Source of the DNA: Amycolatopsis marina
GTDB taxonomy: Bacteria; Actinomycetota; Actinomycetes; Mycobacteriales; Pseudonocardiaceae
NCBI RefSeq assembly: GCF_900111885.1
Contig: NZ_FOKG01000001.1
Coordinates: 682,001-746,000 of the forward strand
Direction of reading: 5' to 3'
DNA: 64,000 nucleotides
Shown: piece after piece, positions 25,401 through 32,974 of the stretch
Layout of the letters: each line of letters starts with the position of its first letter
Numbering within the stretch: position 1 is the stretch's first letter
The notes under the pieces: model-generated
What the model saw: the letters and a program-made list of their open reading frames with translations, nothing else
What the model was told of the DNA's origin: nothing
Databases searched by the model: none
Made by a program: the position numbers and the translations under genes

Positions 25401-25611
25401 CGCGGAGGGCATGCACCTGGTTCCGGGACGGGACATCCTGATCGGGGACACGAGCGAGGAGATCGCCGAGGCGATCCTCACCCTGCTCGACGACGATGCG
25501 CTGTGGCAGCGGATGTCCGAGGACGGGAAGGTCGCCGTGCTCCGCAGATTCGGTCCTGACGTCGCTCGGAACACCCTTTCCGGGGTGCTCGCCCGGACCC
25601 GCTCGCACTAG
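22438..25611 (+). CDS. Methyltransferase-GT2-GT4 trifunctional fusion protein for surface glycan
   Basis: 1057 aa carrying three enzymes. Residues about 40-200: class I SAM methyltransferase (VLDLASGEGYGCALMAAKAS, FDVITCFEAIEHVAEQD). Residues about 260-360: coiled coil rich in Glu/Arg/Ala. Residues about 415-650: family 2 glycosyltransferase (VSVVIPTYGNWAYTRRCLES, EVIVVDDASVDDS, LMFLNNDTEVREGWL, YYEDTDLAF). Residues about 685-1055: family 4-type glycosyltransferase (VLFVGSFDHIPNRDAALWLS, PLRFGAGVKGKVGESL, GVPVVGTDLAAEGM). It likely builds and methylates a short cell-surface saccharide in the cytoplasm before export. ATG 22438. The first gene of a rightward set with the acyltransferases. Confidence 0.9.
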   Translation: MGMGTPHQRLIEWTGERCVPWTPDIQVIYEHYHRYAFALRFTEGKRVLDLASGEGYGCALMAAKASSVVGLEIDPVTVEHARANYPLGNLSFEVGSITDPDALADAAPFDVITCFEAIEHVAEQDQLLELVRNRLAPSGVLLCSTPDVAVYTEDHGNENPFHVHELHEDEFHDLLSARFGNVVVLRQNVAVGSLIHDNASAGSVRETEAHSLRSRQGQDWAVEAGAPHTYLLAIASDKEIDAPTTSVLVDPDLTLVASAAERAGAEQRKETEQVRGELTTRLTEAAAREHELTDERDAALHRAHLTREEHRRVAAEADRLRRKNEHDDVRLNWLTGNLADLRRTVHELATENATLRAEHSAMAQRMIGRYRSTIERVAPRGTRRRNAYELALGRQAGVLPEAPAQPGPVAVTTSGEPIVSVVIPTYGNWAYTRRCLESIEVQLPTTPFEVIVVDDASVDDSADRVAGCAGVRLVRAPRNLGFVGACNLGAEHARGSLLMFLNNDTEVREGWLDKLVEVVEDHSDVGLVGAKLVYPDGRLQECGGIVWADGTGWNYGRGGFTHELRYQTLREVDYCSGAALLVRTDLFNRIGGFDTRYAPAYYEDTDLAFAVRAAGFRTMVQPASVVVHHEGVSNGTDVSSGVKRHQEINRSVFAEKWAPVLAKQLSEASPLNLWLARQRTSRGHHGGLVLVADHQVPRPDEDSGSIRMVRLLELLVELDQRVVFFPMNHAVPERYVAPLQKLGVTVVAGPAEQAEFLREAGAELRLTVLSRPQVAWQLLENIREHAPDSVVAYDTVDVHFLRLTRQADLAAQNGDTAAEATLRRRVEVLREMELGLVRTADLTFTVSDVERDLLGELVDSAHVEVLSNVHSPEGTQAVPDGRSGVLFVGSFDHIPNRDAALWLSREIMPLVRRRRPDAVAHIVGSNPPQEMLDLAGDGVVVHGWVDDLDAAYLSARVVVAPLRFGAGVKGKVGESLGHGVPVVGTDLAAEGMHLVPGRDILIGDTSEEIAEAILTLLDDDALWQRMSEDGKVAVLRRFGPDVARNTLSGVLARTRSH

Positions 25612-25629
25612 CTCGGGAGGGGCTCAGAC

Positions 25630-26769
25630 GTGTCGACCTCTCGCCACAGGCCCGCCGCGCGCGACCACGCCGACCCCAACACCGGTTTCGCCTGGTTGCG
25701 GATGATCGGGGCGACGCTGGTCGTCATCGACCACAGTTCCCCGCTCGTGCATCCCGAGCGCCTCACCGTCTTTCCGGCCAGTTGGCAAGCCTCGCCGGGC
25801 TACATCGCGCTGATGGCGTTCTTCGCGATGAGCGGTTACCAGATCAGCGACAGCTGGGCCAGGGACTCCTCTTGGTGGCGGTTCAGCGCCCGCAGACTGC
25901 TGCGAATCCTGCCGCCGCTGCTGGTCGTCGTGATGGTCACCGTGTTCGTCATCGGGCCGATCTTCACCGTGCTGACCACGGCGGACTACTGGGCGAACAT
26001 CCAGACCTGGCGCTATCTGGTGGGAACCTCGCTGTTGCTGCTCCTGCAGCACTCGCTGCCAGGGGTCTTCGTGGACAACCCCTACCCGTGGTCGGTGAAC
26101 GGGTCGCTGTGGACGCTGCCGATGGAGCTGATCGGCTACGGGATCGTGCTCGTGGTCGGCCTGGTCATCGCCTTCGGGGTGACGCGTCTGGTGATCCTGC
26201 CCCTGCTGGCCGGGCTCGTCGTCCTGGACGGCATGTTCCAGGCGACCTTCGGCTACAACGGCGATGCCGGTTCCCTGCTCAGCGTGCCGACCGGTTCGCT
26301 GGTCTCCTTCATGGTTCCGTTCGTCATCGGGATGGCCATACACACGTTCCGCGACCGGATACCACTGCGTCCGCTCGCGGCGAGCATCCTCTTCGTGGCT
26401 TGGATCGGGGCGCACTGGACCCCGCTGGACCGGTACCTGCTGCCCGCAGCGGCCGGCTACGGCGCGATCGTGCTCGCCCACCACTGGCCCCGGCGCCTCG
26501 AGGTCGACGGTTGGCTGATCTTCGGTAGCTACGGCATGTACATCTGGGCGTTCCCGGTGCAACAGATGATCATTCACGCCGGAGTGCGCGACCAGTGGGT
26601 ACTGATGGCGCTGGCCGTCCCCATCTCGTACATCTGCGGAGTGCTGTCCTGGTTGTTGGTCGAGGCACCCACGCAGAAACTGCGCAGGTTCCTGCGAGCA
26701 CCCCGGCCGGTGCTGCCGCCGGACGCAGCCGAGGTCACCCAGCCGATCGCCCGGGTCCGCGCGCCCTGA
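25630..26769 (+). CDS. Acyltransferase 3 family membrane protein (copy 1)
   Basis: 379-aa integral membrane O-acyltransferase with about ten helices. The conserved catalytic His is in LRMIGATLVVIDHSSPLVH (helix 1), and FFAMSGYQISDSW and the RRLLRILPPLL loop follow. GTG 25630 is 18 bases after the fusion gene with GGGAGGGG before it. It moves acetyl or another acyl group from cytoplasmic CoA across the membrane to surface sugars; an SGNH-type partner often completes the reaction, and an AlgX-like protein is encoded at 20987. Closely related to the next gene. Confidence 0.88.
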   Translation: MSTSRHRPAARDHADPNTGFAWLRMIGATLVVIDHSSPLVHPERLTVFPASWQASPGYIALMAFFAMSGYQISDSWARDSSWWRFSARRLLRILPPLLVVVMVTVFVIGPIFTVLTTADYWANIQTWRYLVGTSLLLLLQHSLPGVFVDNPYPWSVNGSLWTLPMELIGYGIVLVVGLVIAFGVTRLVILPLLAGLVVLDGMFQATFGYNGDAGSLLSVPTGSLVSFMVPFVIGMAIHTFRDRIPLRPLAASILFVAWIGAHWTPLDRYLLPAAAGYGAIVLAHHWPRRLEVDGWLIFGSYGMYIWAFPVQQMIIHAGVRDQWVLMALAVPISYICGVLSWLLVEAPTQKLRRFLRAPRPVLPPDAAEVTQPIARVRAP

Positions 26770-26875
26770 CCGGGCGTGACCTGTGGCTCAGGATCTGTGA
26801 TTAGGGCCCGACAAAGCAGACACGATCTGTAGCCTGGTTCGTCGGCACGCGCACATTGGATTGGGGGAAGCTGGC

Positions 26876-28051
26876 ATGGTCGCGGGAGGCGAACCATTAC
26901 CCCGTCGATCGCACAGCGGATACGCCGACCGCAATCTCGGCTTCGCCTGGCTTCGTCTCGTGGCCGCCTTCATCGTGATCACCAACCACAGTGCGGGCCT
27001 GGCCATGTACAAGGGCGCCTCCCTCGTGCCGCCGTCGTGGCAGTTCGCGCCGGGACACCTCGCGCTGATGGTGGTGTTCGCGATGAGTGGCTACCAGATC
27101 AGCGGCAGCTGGCAGCGCGACCCGAGCTGGTGGCGCTTCTGCGCTCGGCGCCTGCTCCGGATCCTGCCTCCGGTCCTGGCTCTCGTCGTGATCACGGTGT
27201 TCGTGATCGGCCCGATCTACACGACGTGGTCCCTGGGGGACTACTGGACCGACAAGCAGACCTGGCGGTACCTCGTGGGCACCTTCCTGGTGCTCCTGCT
27301 CCAGCACGACCTGCCCGGCGTCTTCGCCGACAACCCCTACCCGTACTCGGTGAACGGATCGATCTGGACGCTGCCGATGGAACTTGTCGGCTACGGGATC
27401 GTGCTCGTCGTCGGGCTGCTGCTCGCGCTCCGCATCCCGCGGCTGGTCGTACTGCTCCCGCTGACGGTGGGGATGTTCGTCCTGGACACCCTCATCGAGG
27501 CCCAGGGGGGCGACGTCGGCTCACTCATCTCGAGCCTGCCCACCGGTCCGCTGGTCGGCTACATGGTTCCGTTCGTCCTCGGGATGGTGCTGTACTCCTT
27601 CCGCGAGACGATCCCGCTGCGACGGCTGCCTGCGCTGGCGCTGTTCGTGGCGTGGCTGCTGCTGCGCACGTCGCCCGTCGAGCAGTTCCTGCTGCCGATC
27701 ATGGCCACCTACTGCGCCGTCGTGGTGGCCCACCACTGGCCGAAGCGGCTGGAGCGGACCGGGCCGTGGGTGATGGGCAGTTACGGCACGTACCTCTGGG
27801 GCTTCCCCGTCCAGCAGATGATCGTCTCGGCCGGAGTTCGCGATCCCTGGGTGCTCGTGGCCTGCGGGGTGGTGGCCGCGTACGTCTGCGGCGTCCTCTC
27901 CTGGCGTCTGGTCGAGGTGCCGACTGCTCGGCTGCGGAAGTACCTGCGGAAACCGCGGGCAAAACCCGCTGCGCCGACCGCGGCGATGTCACCTGAGGAC
28001 GAGGTCAGTCCGGCGGCAGCACAGACTTCAGCGAGTCGATCGTCCGGTTGA
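26876..28051 (+). CDS. Acyltransferase 3 family membrane protein (copy 2)
   Basis: 391 aa from ATG 26876 (GGGGGAAG ribosome site at 26863). It is very similar along its length to the preceding gene (for example FAMSGYQIS, SWWRF, RRLLRILPP, NPYPYSVNGSIWTLPMELVG), so the pair is a tandem duplication that has diverged. The first helix reads VITNHSAGLA, keeping the His but replacing the preceding Asp with Asn. The 3' end overlaps the convergent paralogue gene at 28005 by 47 bases. It may differ in acyl donor or sugar position. Confidence 0.88.
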   Translation: MVAGGEPLPRRSHSGYADRNLGFAWLRLVAAFIVITNHSAGLAMYKGASLVPPSWQFAPGHLALMVVFAMSGYQISGSWQRDPSWWRFCARRLLRILPPVLALVVITVFVIGPIYTTWSLGDYWTDKQTWRYLVGTFLVLLLQHDLPGVFADNPYPYSVNGSIWTLPMELVGYGIVLVVGLLLALRIPRLVVLLPLTVGMFVLDTLIEAQGGDVGSLISSLPTGPLVGYMVPFVLGMVLYSFRETIPLRRLPALALFVAWLLLRTSPVEQFLLPIMATYCAVVVAHHWPKRLERTGPWVMGSYGTYLWGFPVQQMIVSAGVRDPWVLVACGVVAAYVCGVLSWRLVEVPTARLRKYLRKPRAKPAAPTAAMSPEDEVSPAAAQTSASRSSG

Positions 28052-29105
28052 GTTCCCCGGTGAGTGCGGCCTGATCGCCGTCGCGGGGCTGGGACACCCA
28101 GACGTTGACGGCCGACTTGCCGGACGTGTACCAGGACAGGTGCATGCTCCGGTCGCCGGATTCCGTGCTCAGTGCGGGCTGTGCCGCGTCGAGCCGCTCG
28201 TAGCCGCTGCTCGTGCCGAGGTCGCGCATGTCGCCGGCGAGTGCCTTCGCGCTGTCCGCGTCCGGCGTGGAGATCACCAGCAGGAAGTACGACGTGTCGC
28301 CGTCGGTGGAACCACGGTGGATCACCTCGGTCGCGCCGTGTTCCTGGAAGATCGCCGCTGCCTTCTCCGGATACAGGTCGAGTTCGACGCCCTTGTCGAT
28401 TGCCAGGGTGGAGTTGTTCGGGCTCGCGTTGCCCGGCAACGTCGGCAGCCGGTCTGCCAGCGCCACCTCCACCGAGTTGTCCGGCGCCGTGCTGGTGCTC
28501 GGCTGCGCGGCGGTTCCGCCGCTGTCGTCGTCACCGCGCCCGAGCCACCACGCTCCGCCGATGATGAGCGCGAGCACCAGCAGTACGCCCAGCGAGATGA
28601 AGATCCAGGAGGTTCGCTGCCCACGGGGCTCGGACCGGGCTGGTCTCGGCTGCTGCAGCCGAGGCGGGCGTCGGCCGGACGGTGCCAGCGGCGGTAGCGC
28701 GGGTACCGGGCTCAGTATCTGCGTCGGCTGGTCGAGCAGGGGATACGGCATGGATTCGGTACGCCGGTGGTCGGCGGGGCTCGGTGCCGTCGTCGGGCGC
28801 TCCGTCCGCAGCAACGCGGCGGCTGGAGACGGGCGATGAGTGGGTTCGGGTGCTGCCGGTGCGACGGGCTCCGACACGGGAGCGGGTTCCGGAGCGGGCT
28901 GGGATTCCCGGCCGGGGTTGGTGCTGCGCCAAGCGGCCGTCGCAGCCTGATCGTTCCGGCGGAGCGGCGACACTCGGGGTGACACCATCGCCCCGCCGGA
29001 CGCCGACGCGAGTAGTTCGTCGCGAAGCCTGCGGTGCTGGTCGTGACTGATCTGCCCGTCGGCAAGCTCGGCATCGAGACGCCGCAGTTCGTCCTGCCAA
29101 CCCAT
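28005..29105 (-). CDS. Membrane protein with SHOCT-like N terminus and extracytoplasmic domain (copy 2)
   Basis: 366 aa, ATG 29105. The opening MGWQDELRRLDAELADGQIS matches copy 1 at 20797 (WQEELRKLDEDLASG). A Pro-rich linker, one helix (WIFISLGVLLVLALIIGGAW) and an outside domain of about 150 residues follow; the last part resembles copy 1 in helix-strand pattern (YFLLVISTPDADSAKALAGD). Its 3' end overlaps the end of the acyltransferase copy 2. Both paralogues point outward-to-inward around the glycan genes. Family not recognised beyond SHOCT-like. Confidence 0.72.
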   Translation of the reverse strand: MGWQDELRRLDAELADGQISHDQHRRLRDELLASASGGAMVSPRVSPLRRNDQAATAAWRSTNPGRESQPAPEPAPVSEPVAPAAPEPTHRPSPAAALLRTERPTTAPSPADHRRTESMPYPLLDQPTQILSPVPALPPLAPSGRRPPRLQQPRPARSEPRGQRTSWIFISLGVLLVLALIIGGAWWLGRGDDDSGGTAAQPSTSTAPDNSVEVALADRLPTLPGNASPNNSTLAIDKGVELDLYPEKAAAIFQEHGATEVIHRGSTDGDTSYFLLVISTPDADSAKALAGDMRDLGTSSGYERLDAAQPALSTESGDRSMHLSWYTSGKSAVNVWVSQPRDGDQAALTGELNRTIDSLKSVLPPD

Positions 29106-29227
29106 CTGGACCCCCGCTCGTGACCAACGCGACGTGCTTCCCCGGAGTGTGCCCGGGTGCCGCCCGTACAGGGTATTGTGCGGGCCGATCCGGGACTGTT
29201 AAGAGCTGTCCTGCGTACAGTTGAAGT

Positions 29228-29890
29228 ATGTCGTGGTTTGGTCGAGACAAGACACAGTTCGTTACCGCCGAAGAGGCGCTGCCCGGCCGGGAGACGCCGC
29301 TGGCGGTCCCAGAATGGCACGCGGTCAACACCGACCGGCGGATCACCCCTCCGTTCCCTGAGGGCATGCGGACGGCGGTCTTCGGTCTGGGCTGCTTCTG
29401 GGGTGCGGAGCGCCTGTTCTGGCAAACCCCCGGCGTCTACTCGACGGCGGTCGGTTACGCGGGCGGGTACACCCGGAACCCGACGTACGAAGAGGTCTGC
29501 AGTGGGCGGACCGGGCACACCGAGGCCGTGCTCGTGGTCTACGACCCCGCGCAGGTGAGCTACGAGAACCTGCTGAAGGTGTTCTGGGAGGGCCATGACC
29601 CGACCCAGGGCATGCAGCAGGGCAACGACGTCGGGACCCAGTACCGCTCCGCGATCTACTACACGGACGACACCCAGCAGGTGGCCGCCGAGACCTCGAG
29701 GGACGCGTTTCAGTCGGCCCTGCGCGCGGCGGGACACGGGGAGATCACCACAGAACTGGCCCCGCTGACTGAGTTCTACTACGCGGAGGACTACCACCAG
29801 CAGTACCTGCACAAGGTGCCGAACGGCTACTGCGGTCTCGGCGGCACCGGCGTGTCGTGCCCGGTGGGGTTGGGCATCCGGGAGGGCTGA
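29228..29890 (+). CDS. msrA: Peptide-methionine (S)-S-oxide reductase MsrA
   Basis: 220 aa, repairs S-oxidised methionine in proteins with thioredoxin as reductant. The catalytic Cys is in [19 protein letters not shown] (residue about 57), followed by TAVGYAGG and [20 protein letters not shown]. The C-terminal [20 protein letters not shown] gives the recycling cysteines. The first 45 residues are an extension common in actinobacterial MsrA. Monocistronic; oxidative-stress protection. Confidence 0.97.
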   Translation: MSWFGRDKTQFVTAEEALPGRETPLAVPEWHAVNTDRRITPPFPEGMRTAVFGLGCFWGAERLFWQTPGVYSTAVGYAGGYTRNPTYEEVCSGRTGHTEAVLVVYDPAQVSYENLLKVFWEGHDPTQGMQQGNDVGTQYRSAIYYTDDTQQVAAETSRDAFQSALRAAGHGEITTELAPLTEFYYAEDYHQQYLHKVPNGYCGLGGTGVSCPVGLGIREG

Positions 29891-30029
29891 GCCGGACCGT
29901 GGGCCGCTACGAACAGGCCCTGATCGGTCTCGTTGGCGAGTAGAACGGGTCCCGAGGGCAAGAAGGAGCCCCAGGCGCTTGCATCAGAGGCGACACTGGG
30001 GCGTTCGAGTTCGAAGATAACATTCGTGC
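29891..30029 (+). ncRNA. Structured segment upstream of Abi/HEPN gene (candidate abiF-type RNA)
   Basis: The 139 bases before the Abi gene contain a two-step stem-loop. GCCCCAG (29968-29974) pairs with CTGGGGC (29996-30002), and inside it CGCTT (29976-29980) pairs with AGGCG (29988-29992) around a 7-nt loop. A shorter CTCG/CGAG hairpin lies further upstream, around 29930-29941. It follows an AAGGAG-like segment and ends 28 bases before the ATG. Structured RNAs upstream of Abi_2/AbiF genes are known; assigning this one to that class is inference from position and folding. Confidence 0.5.
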
Positions 30030-31112
30030 ATGCCGCCTGTCGAGGTCGACGTGCCTGCCGTGTGGAACATGCTATCTGAGGCTCGGATGGCTCCCTACCT
30101 TCGAGACGCTGGGGGCGACAAGAGCAAGGCGCTTGAGTTGTACGAGTGGAGTGCCCGGACGTCGTGTATGGCCTTCGAGGTTGTCGGACACCTTGAGGTT
30201 CTGCTTCGCAACGCCCTCGACCGTTGCCTGCGCCAACATTTCCGTGAAGAGCAGCGTGGAATACCTTGGTTTCTCTTGCCCACTCCAGGTGGTGAATACG
30301 TTGCGGAAGCGGTGGATTCTGTTCGGCAGCGACTCCGGCCGCTGGGGAAAGAGTCTCGGCACCAGGTCATCGCGGGGTTGAGTTTCGGGTTCTGGTCGGG
30401 GCTGCTTGGATCCAGATACGAAGAACTCTGGCGGGACTGCCTTCGCAAGGCTTTCCCCAACTCCTCTGGACGCCGTAAAGATGTCTCAGTTGCCCTCGAA
30501 CGAGTGCGGAAGTTCAGAAATCGTCTAGCTCATCACGACTCGATGATCAACGTCGATGTCCCTTTCGAGATACGTCAAATAATTGAGATCGCTTCCTACA
30601 TCGACACGAACGCGGCAGCGTGGTTGGAGCGGTGTAGCGGAGTTATGGACGTATATGGCCGCCGACCGGTCTGTATCGAGGACACTGTCGTGGTCGCGGC
30701 GCGAGATGCTTGGCCACAGTACGAGCAGTGCCGCGCATATGTATGTCAAGCTGGTCGTGCCTTTCGGTCAGTGGACCGAATGGCTTTCTACGCTGGTCGG
30801 GAAATCAAGCTTGACCTTCCTGCAGTTCTGCATCGGCGTGACAATGTTGAGTGGACTTCAGAGGAAGCTGAACGTTTGCGCACCTCTGGTGACCGATATG
30901 ATCGGAAGATTGCCGAGGTGATTGACAAGGCACCGCGGGTCGACGGGCGTTGCCAGGTCTTCTTGCTAACTGGGCCGGGACACCCGAAGCATCGGCAACT
31001 GAGCGCCTGTCTCCCACACGACGTCTTTGGACGAGGTTCCGCGTTCGTGCAGAGACAGCGGTATGTCTCGCTGCACTCGCTTGAGGTAGCCACCACAACC
31101 GCGGAGCTTTGA
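30030..31112 (+). CDS. Abi-family HEPN-domain protein (AbiF/AbiD-like abortive infection candidate)
   Basis: 360-aa predicted RNA-targeting toxin for phage defence. The N-terminal two-thirds is an Abi_2-like helical region: ALELYEWSARTSCMAFEVVG, HLEVLLRNALDRCLRQHF and the HEPN catalytic R-x4-H motif RNRLAHHDSM around residues 166-175. HEPN proteins act as ribonucleases. The gene has visibly lower GC and a less GC-biased third codon position than its neighbours, suggesting recent transfer. It stands between msrA and broken genes. Direct action on phage is not shown by sequence. Confidence 0.75.
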   Translation: MPPVEVDVPAVWNMLSEARMAPYLRDAGGDKSKALELYEWSARTSCMAFEVVGHLEVLLRNALDRCLRQHFREEQRGIPWFLLPTPGGEYVAEAVDSVRQRLRPLGKESRHQVIAGLSFGFWSGLLGSRYEELWRDCLRKAFPNSSGRRKDVSVALERVRKFRNRLAHHDSMINVDVPFEIRQIIEIASYIDTNAAAWLERCSGVMDVYGRRPVCIEDTVVVAARDAWPQYEQCRAYVCQAGRAFRSVDRMAFYAGREIKLDLPAVLHRRDNVEWTSEEAERLRTSGDRYDRKIAEVIDKAPRVDGRCQVFLLTGPGHPKHRQLSACLPHDVFGRGSAFVQRQRYVSLHSLEVATTTAEL

Positions 31113-31159
31113 CGACCTTTGTGTCGCTCCCTTGACCCAAAACCGTCGGGCTTCTAGTT

Positions 31160-31181
31160 CTGTGTCAACCCATTGACACAG
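31160..31181. promoter_or_regulatory. Perfect inverted repeat, likely GntR operator
   Basis: CTGTGTCAA-CCCA-TTGACACAG, 9-bp perfect arms, centred just before the AGGAG ribosome site of the 31190 frame. The form is typical of GntR-family operators, and a GntR remnant is encoded 400 bases downstream. Confidence 0.7.
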
Positions 31182-31189
31182 GAGTTCTC

Positions 31190-31651
31190 GTGCTGATCTG
31201 GGCGCTGCTCGTCCTGTTTGTCGTGCTCCGGCTACGCGCCGGCGCCGAACCGCAGAGCACAGACCCAGCTGTCCTGCCGATCGTCCGGCGTCGGTCCGCG
31301 CTGCTCCTCGGTGGTGTGCTGCTGGCCTGCGTCCTGGCAGGGGTGACCGCACAGTCCGGCCGGTTCGGCCTCGGGCTCGCGCTGGCGGGCCCGGTGTTCT
31401 GCCTGGTGCTCGTCGCGGCGCTGCTGGCGGCCGAGTTCGGTGTCAGACCACCCGAAACGGCACACCGGCGCGCCGCCGTCCACTCCCGCAGGCCCTCCGA
31501 CTACATCCGTGGCACCCAGCTGGTCACGGTGGGCGGACTGTTCACGGCCACCGTCGCGTTCCTGCTCATGTCGCAGAGTGACCGCGATGATCGACTCCGG
31601 ATCCTTTGCCGAAGGGGAACGTCTGCCGCCCGTCCGTCAGCTCGCGGGTGA
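31190..31651 (+). pseudogene. Truncated membrane protein gene of a GntR-type locus
   Basis: 153-codon frame from GTG 31190. Residues 1-125 look like a real membrane protein (MLIWALLVLFVVLRLRAG, LLLGGVLLACVLAGVTAQSG, GLALAGPVFCLVLVAALLAA, QLVTVGGLFTATVAFLLM). The frame then runs into non-homologous sequence (after about base 31570) and stops. The join to a GntR fragment in another frame indicates an internal deletion that removed the C-terminal part of this gene and the start of the next. Confidence 0.55.
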
Positions 31652-31736
31652 TCTCGGGGTCGCGCCCGGCACGGTCATGCGTGCTTACAAGGCACTCGAG
31701 CGCACCGGCCACGTCAGAGGCGATCGCCGGATGTGA
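31587..31736 (+). pseudogene. GntR-family (YtrA-type) regulator remnant
   Basis: 49 codons from ATG 31587 cover only the core of a winged-helix domain: MIDSGSFAEGERLPPVRQLA and GDLGVAPGTVMRAYKALERT. The sequence just upstream in the same frame still reads RRVTA, as expected before this block. The N terminus is missing, and a stop follows RGDRRM where the domain should continue. It overlaps the end of the preceding truncated frame. Unlikely to be functional. Confidence 0.7.
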
Positions 31737-31745
31737 GCCGGATGC

Positions 31746-32447
31746 TCATGTGATGGTCGCGCGGGCGATCTCACCCGTGTCCGGTCCGGCCTGCGCCACC
31801 GCGACGCCGTCGGCGCTCCAGATGCCCGACCGGCCTGCCGTGCGCGCGAAGCCGCCACCGGTGGGTCCGGCGAAGCTCGCCGTCGCGGCCCACACGTCGT
31901 GGTCGGCGGCGACCCGGCGGGCACGTTCACCATGGAGCGCTGCCTCGTCCGCGGTGTGCACGACGCCCGCGACATACACGTCCATACCCAGCGCGGCGGT
32001 GTCGGCGGCGTGTCGCGCGGTGCCCGTGTCCTTGCAGATCGCGAGGCCCAGCCGCCAGCCGTCGAGGTCGAGCACGACAGGACCGGGGCCCGGTGTGCAC
32101 CGCGCGGTCTCCGTCGAATGCAGCCAGATCTTGCGATACGCCACGCTCGACCCGTCGCCGTCGACGGCCAGCATCGCGATGTACGAGTGACCGTCCTCAA
32201 TGGTCACGGCGCCCACCAACGCCGTCGACCCCGTTTCGGCACATGCTTCCACGATGGGTGAAAGCCGGGAGTCCGCAGCGGTGATCGCCTCGGCATCCAG
32301 CTCGTAACCGGTCAGGGAGAGTTCGGGAAAGACCACCACTCCGGCGTTCGCGGACCGTACAGCGTCCCCGTGGCGGACCGCGTTCGCCGCGATGTCGTGG
32401 CTTACACAAAACGGCTGGGCGACGGCGATGACGAGGGGACCGCGCAT
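31746..32447 (-). CDS. Carbon-nitrogen hydrolase (nitrilase superfamily) protein
   Basis: 233-aa amidase/nitrilase-fold enzyme. The Glu-Lys-Cys triad is in VVFPELSLTGYELDA (Glu), VAYRKIWLHS (Lys) and LGLAICKDTG (Cys). The Cys motif is followed by ARHAADTAALGMDVYVAGVV. The size and the missing nitrile-specific features favour an amidase acting on a small amide or carbamoyl compound. It is divergent from a cupin gene, sharing a 91-bp region with an inverted repeat. Confidence 0.88.
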   Translation of the reverse strand: MRGPLVIAVAQPFCVSHDIAANAVRHGDAVRSANAGVVVFPELSLTGYELDAEAITAADSRLSPIVEACAETGSTALVGAVTIEDGHSYIAMLAVDGDGSSVAYRKIWLHSTETARCTPGPGPVVLDLDGWRLGLAICKDTGTARHAADTAALGMDVYVAGVVHTADEAALHGERARRVAADHDVWAATASFAGPTGGGFARTAGRSGIWSADGVAVAQAGPDTGEIARATIT

Positions 32448-32481
32448 GCGGCGAGCCTACGTGCCGCGGTCCGCAGGCAAA

Positions 32482-32499
32482 CCAATTTTCCGGAATTGG
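32482..32499. promoter_or_regulatory. Inverted repeat in nitrilase/cupin divergent promoter
   Basis: CCAATT-TTCCGG-AATTGG lies between two divergent genes. AT-rich arms in a GC-rich surround suggest an operator. No regulator gene is adjacent. Confidence 0.4.
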
Positions 32500-32538
32500 C
32501 TCTGGGGCCGGGGACCCGGCCCGCCGAGGATGGGATCC

Positions 32539-32883
32539 ATGAGTGAAACAACCAGCACATCCGCCCAGCAGGTCTCCATCACCGCGGCCATCACCGCCCT
32601 GCCCGGCCCGTTCCAGCCGCGCGATCTGGCGTTGGTCAACGACACCGTGGTCCGGGTGGCGAGGCTGCTGGGCGAGTTCCCCTGGCATCAGCACGACGAG
32701 GACGAGTTGTTCCTCTGCTGGGACGGCAGCTTCCGCATCGAACTGGAGGGGCAGGAGCCCGTCGTGCTGTCGAAGGGCGACGTCTTCGTGGTGCCGAAGG
32801 GCGTCCAGCACCGTCCGGTCGCGGAGACCACCGCGCACACTCTGTTGATCGAACGGCCCGAGACGAAGCAGTACGGGAACTGA
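32539..32883 (+). CDS. Cupin domain protein
   Basis: 114 aa from ATG 32539. The cupin motif 1 is LLGEFPWHQHDEDELFLCWD (His-His-Glu metal ligands) and motif 2 is GDVFVVPKGVQHRPV (last His). The single small beta-barrel may bind a metal and a small acid; role unknown. Divergent from the nitrilase gene and 91 bases from the start of the kinase gene, without an overlap. Confidence 0.88.
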   Translation: MSETTSTSAQQVSITAAITALPGPFQPRDLALVNDTVVRVARLLGEFPWHQHDEDELFLCWDGSFRIELEGQEPVVLSKGDVFVVPKGVQHRPVAETTAHTLLIERPETKQYGN

Positions 32884-32974
32884 GCCGGGGTCGCCGGGTG
32901 TTCGGGAGCAGGTGATCCATGCCTCGCTAGCATGTCGTCGCGGTCACGATCCCGTGGTCGACGAGGGGGTATGG

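Noticed and set aside
31440-31586. Upstream extension of the GntR remnant
   Set aside because: Only the last few codons resemble GntR; the rest is out-of-frame membrane-gene sequence.
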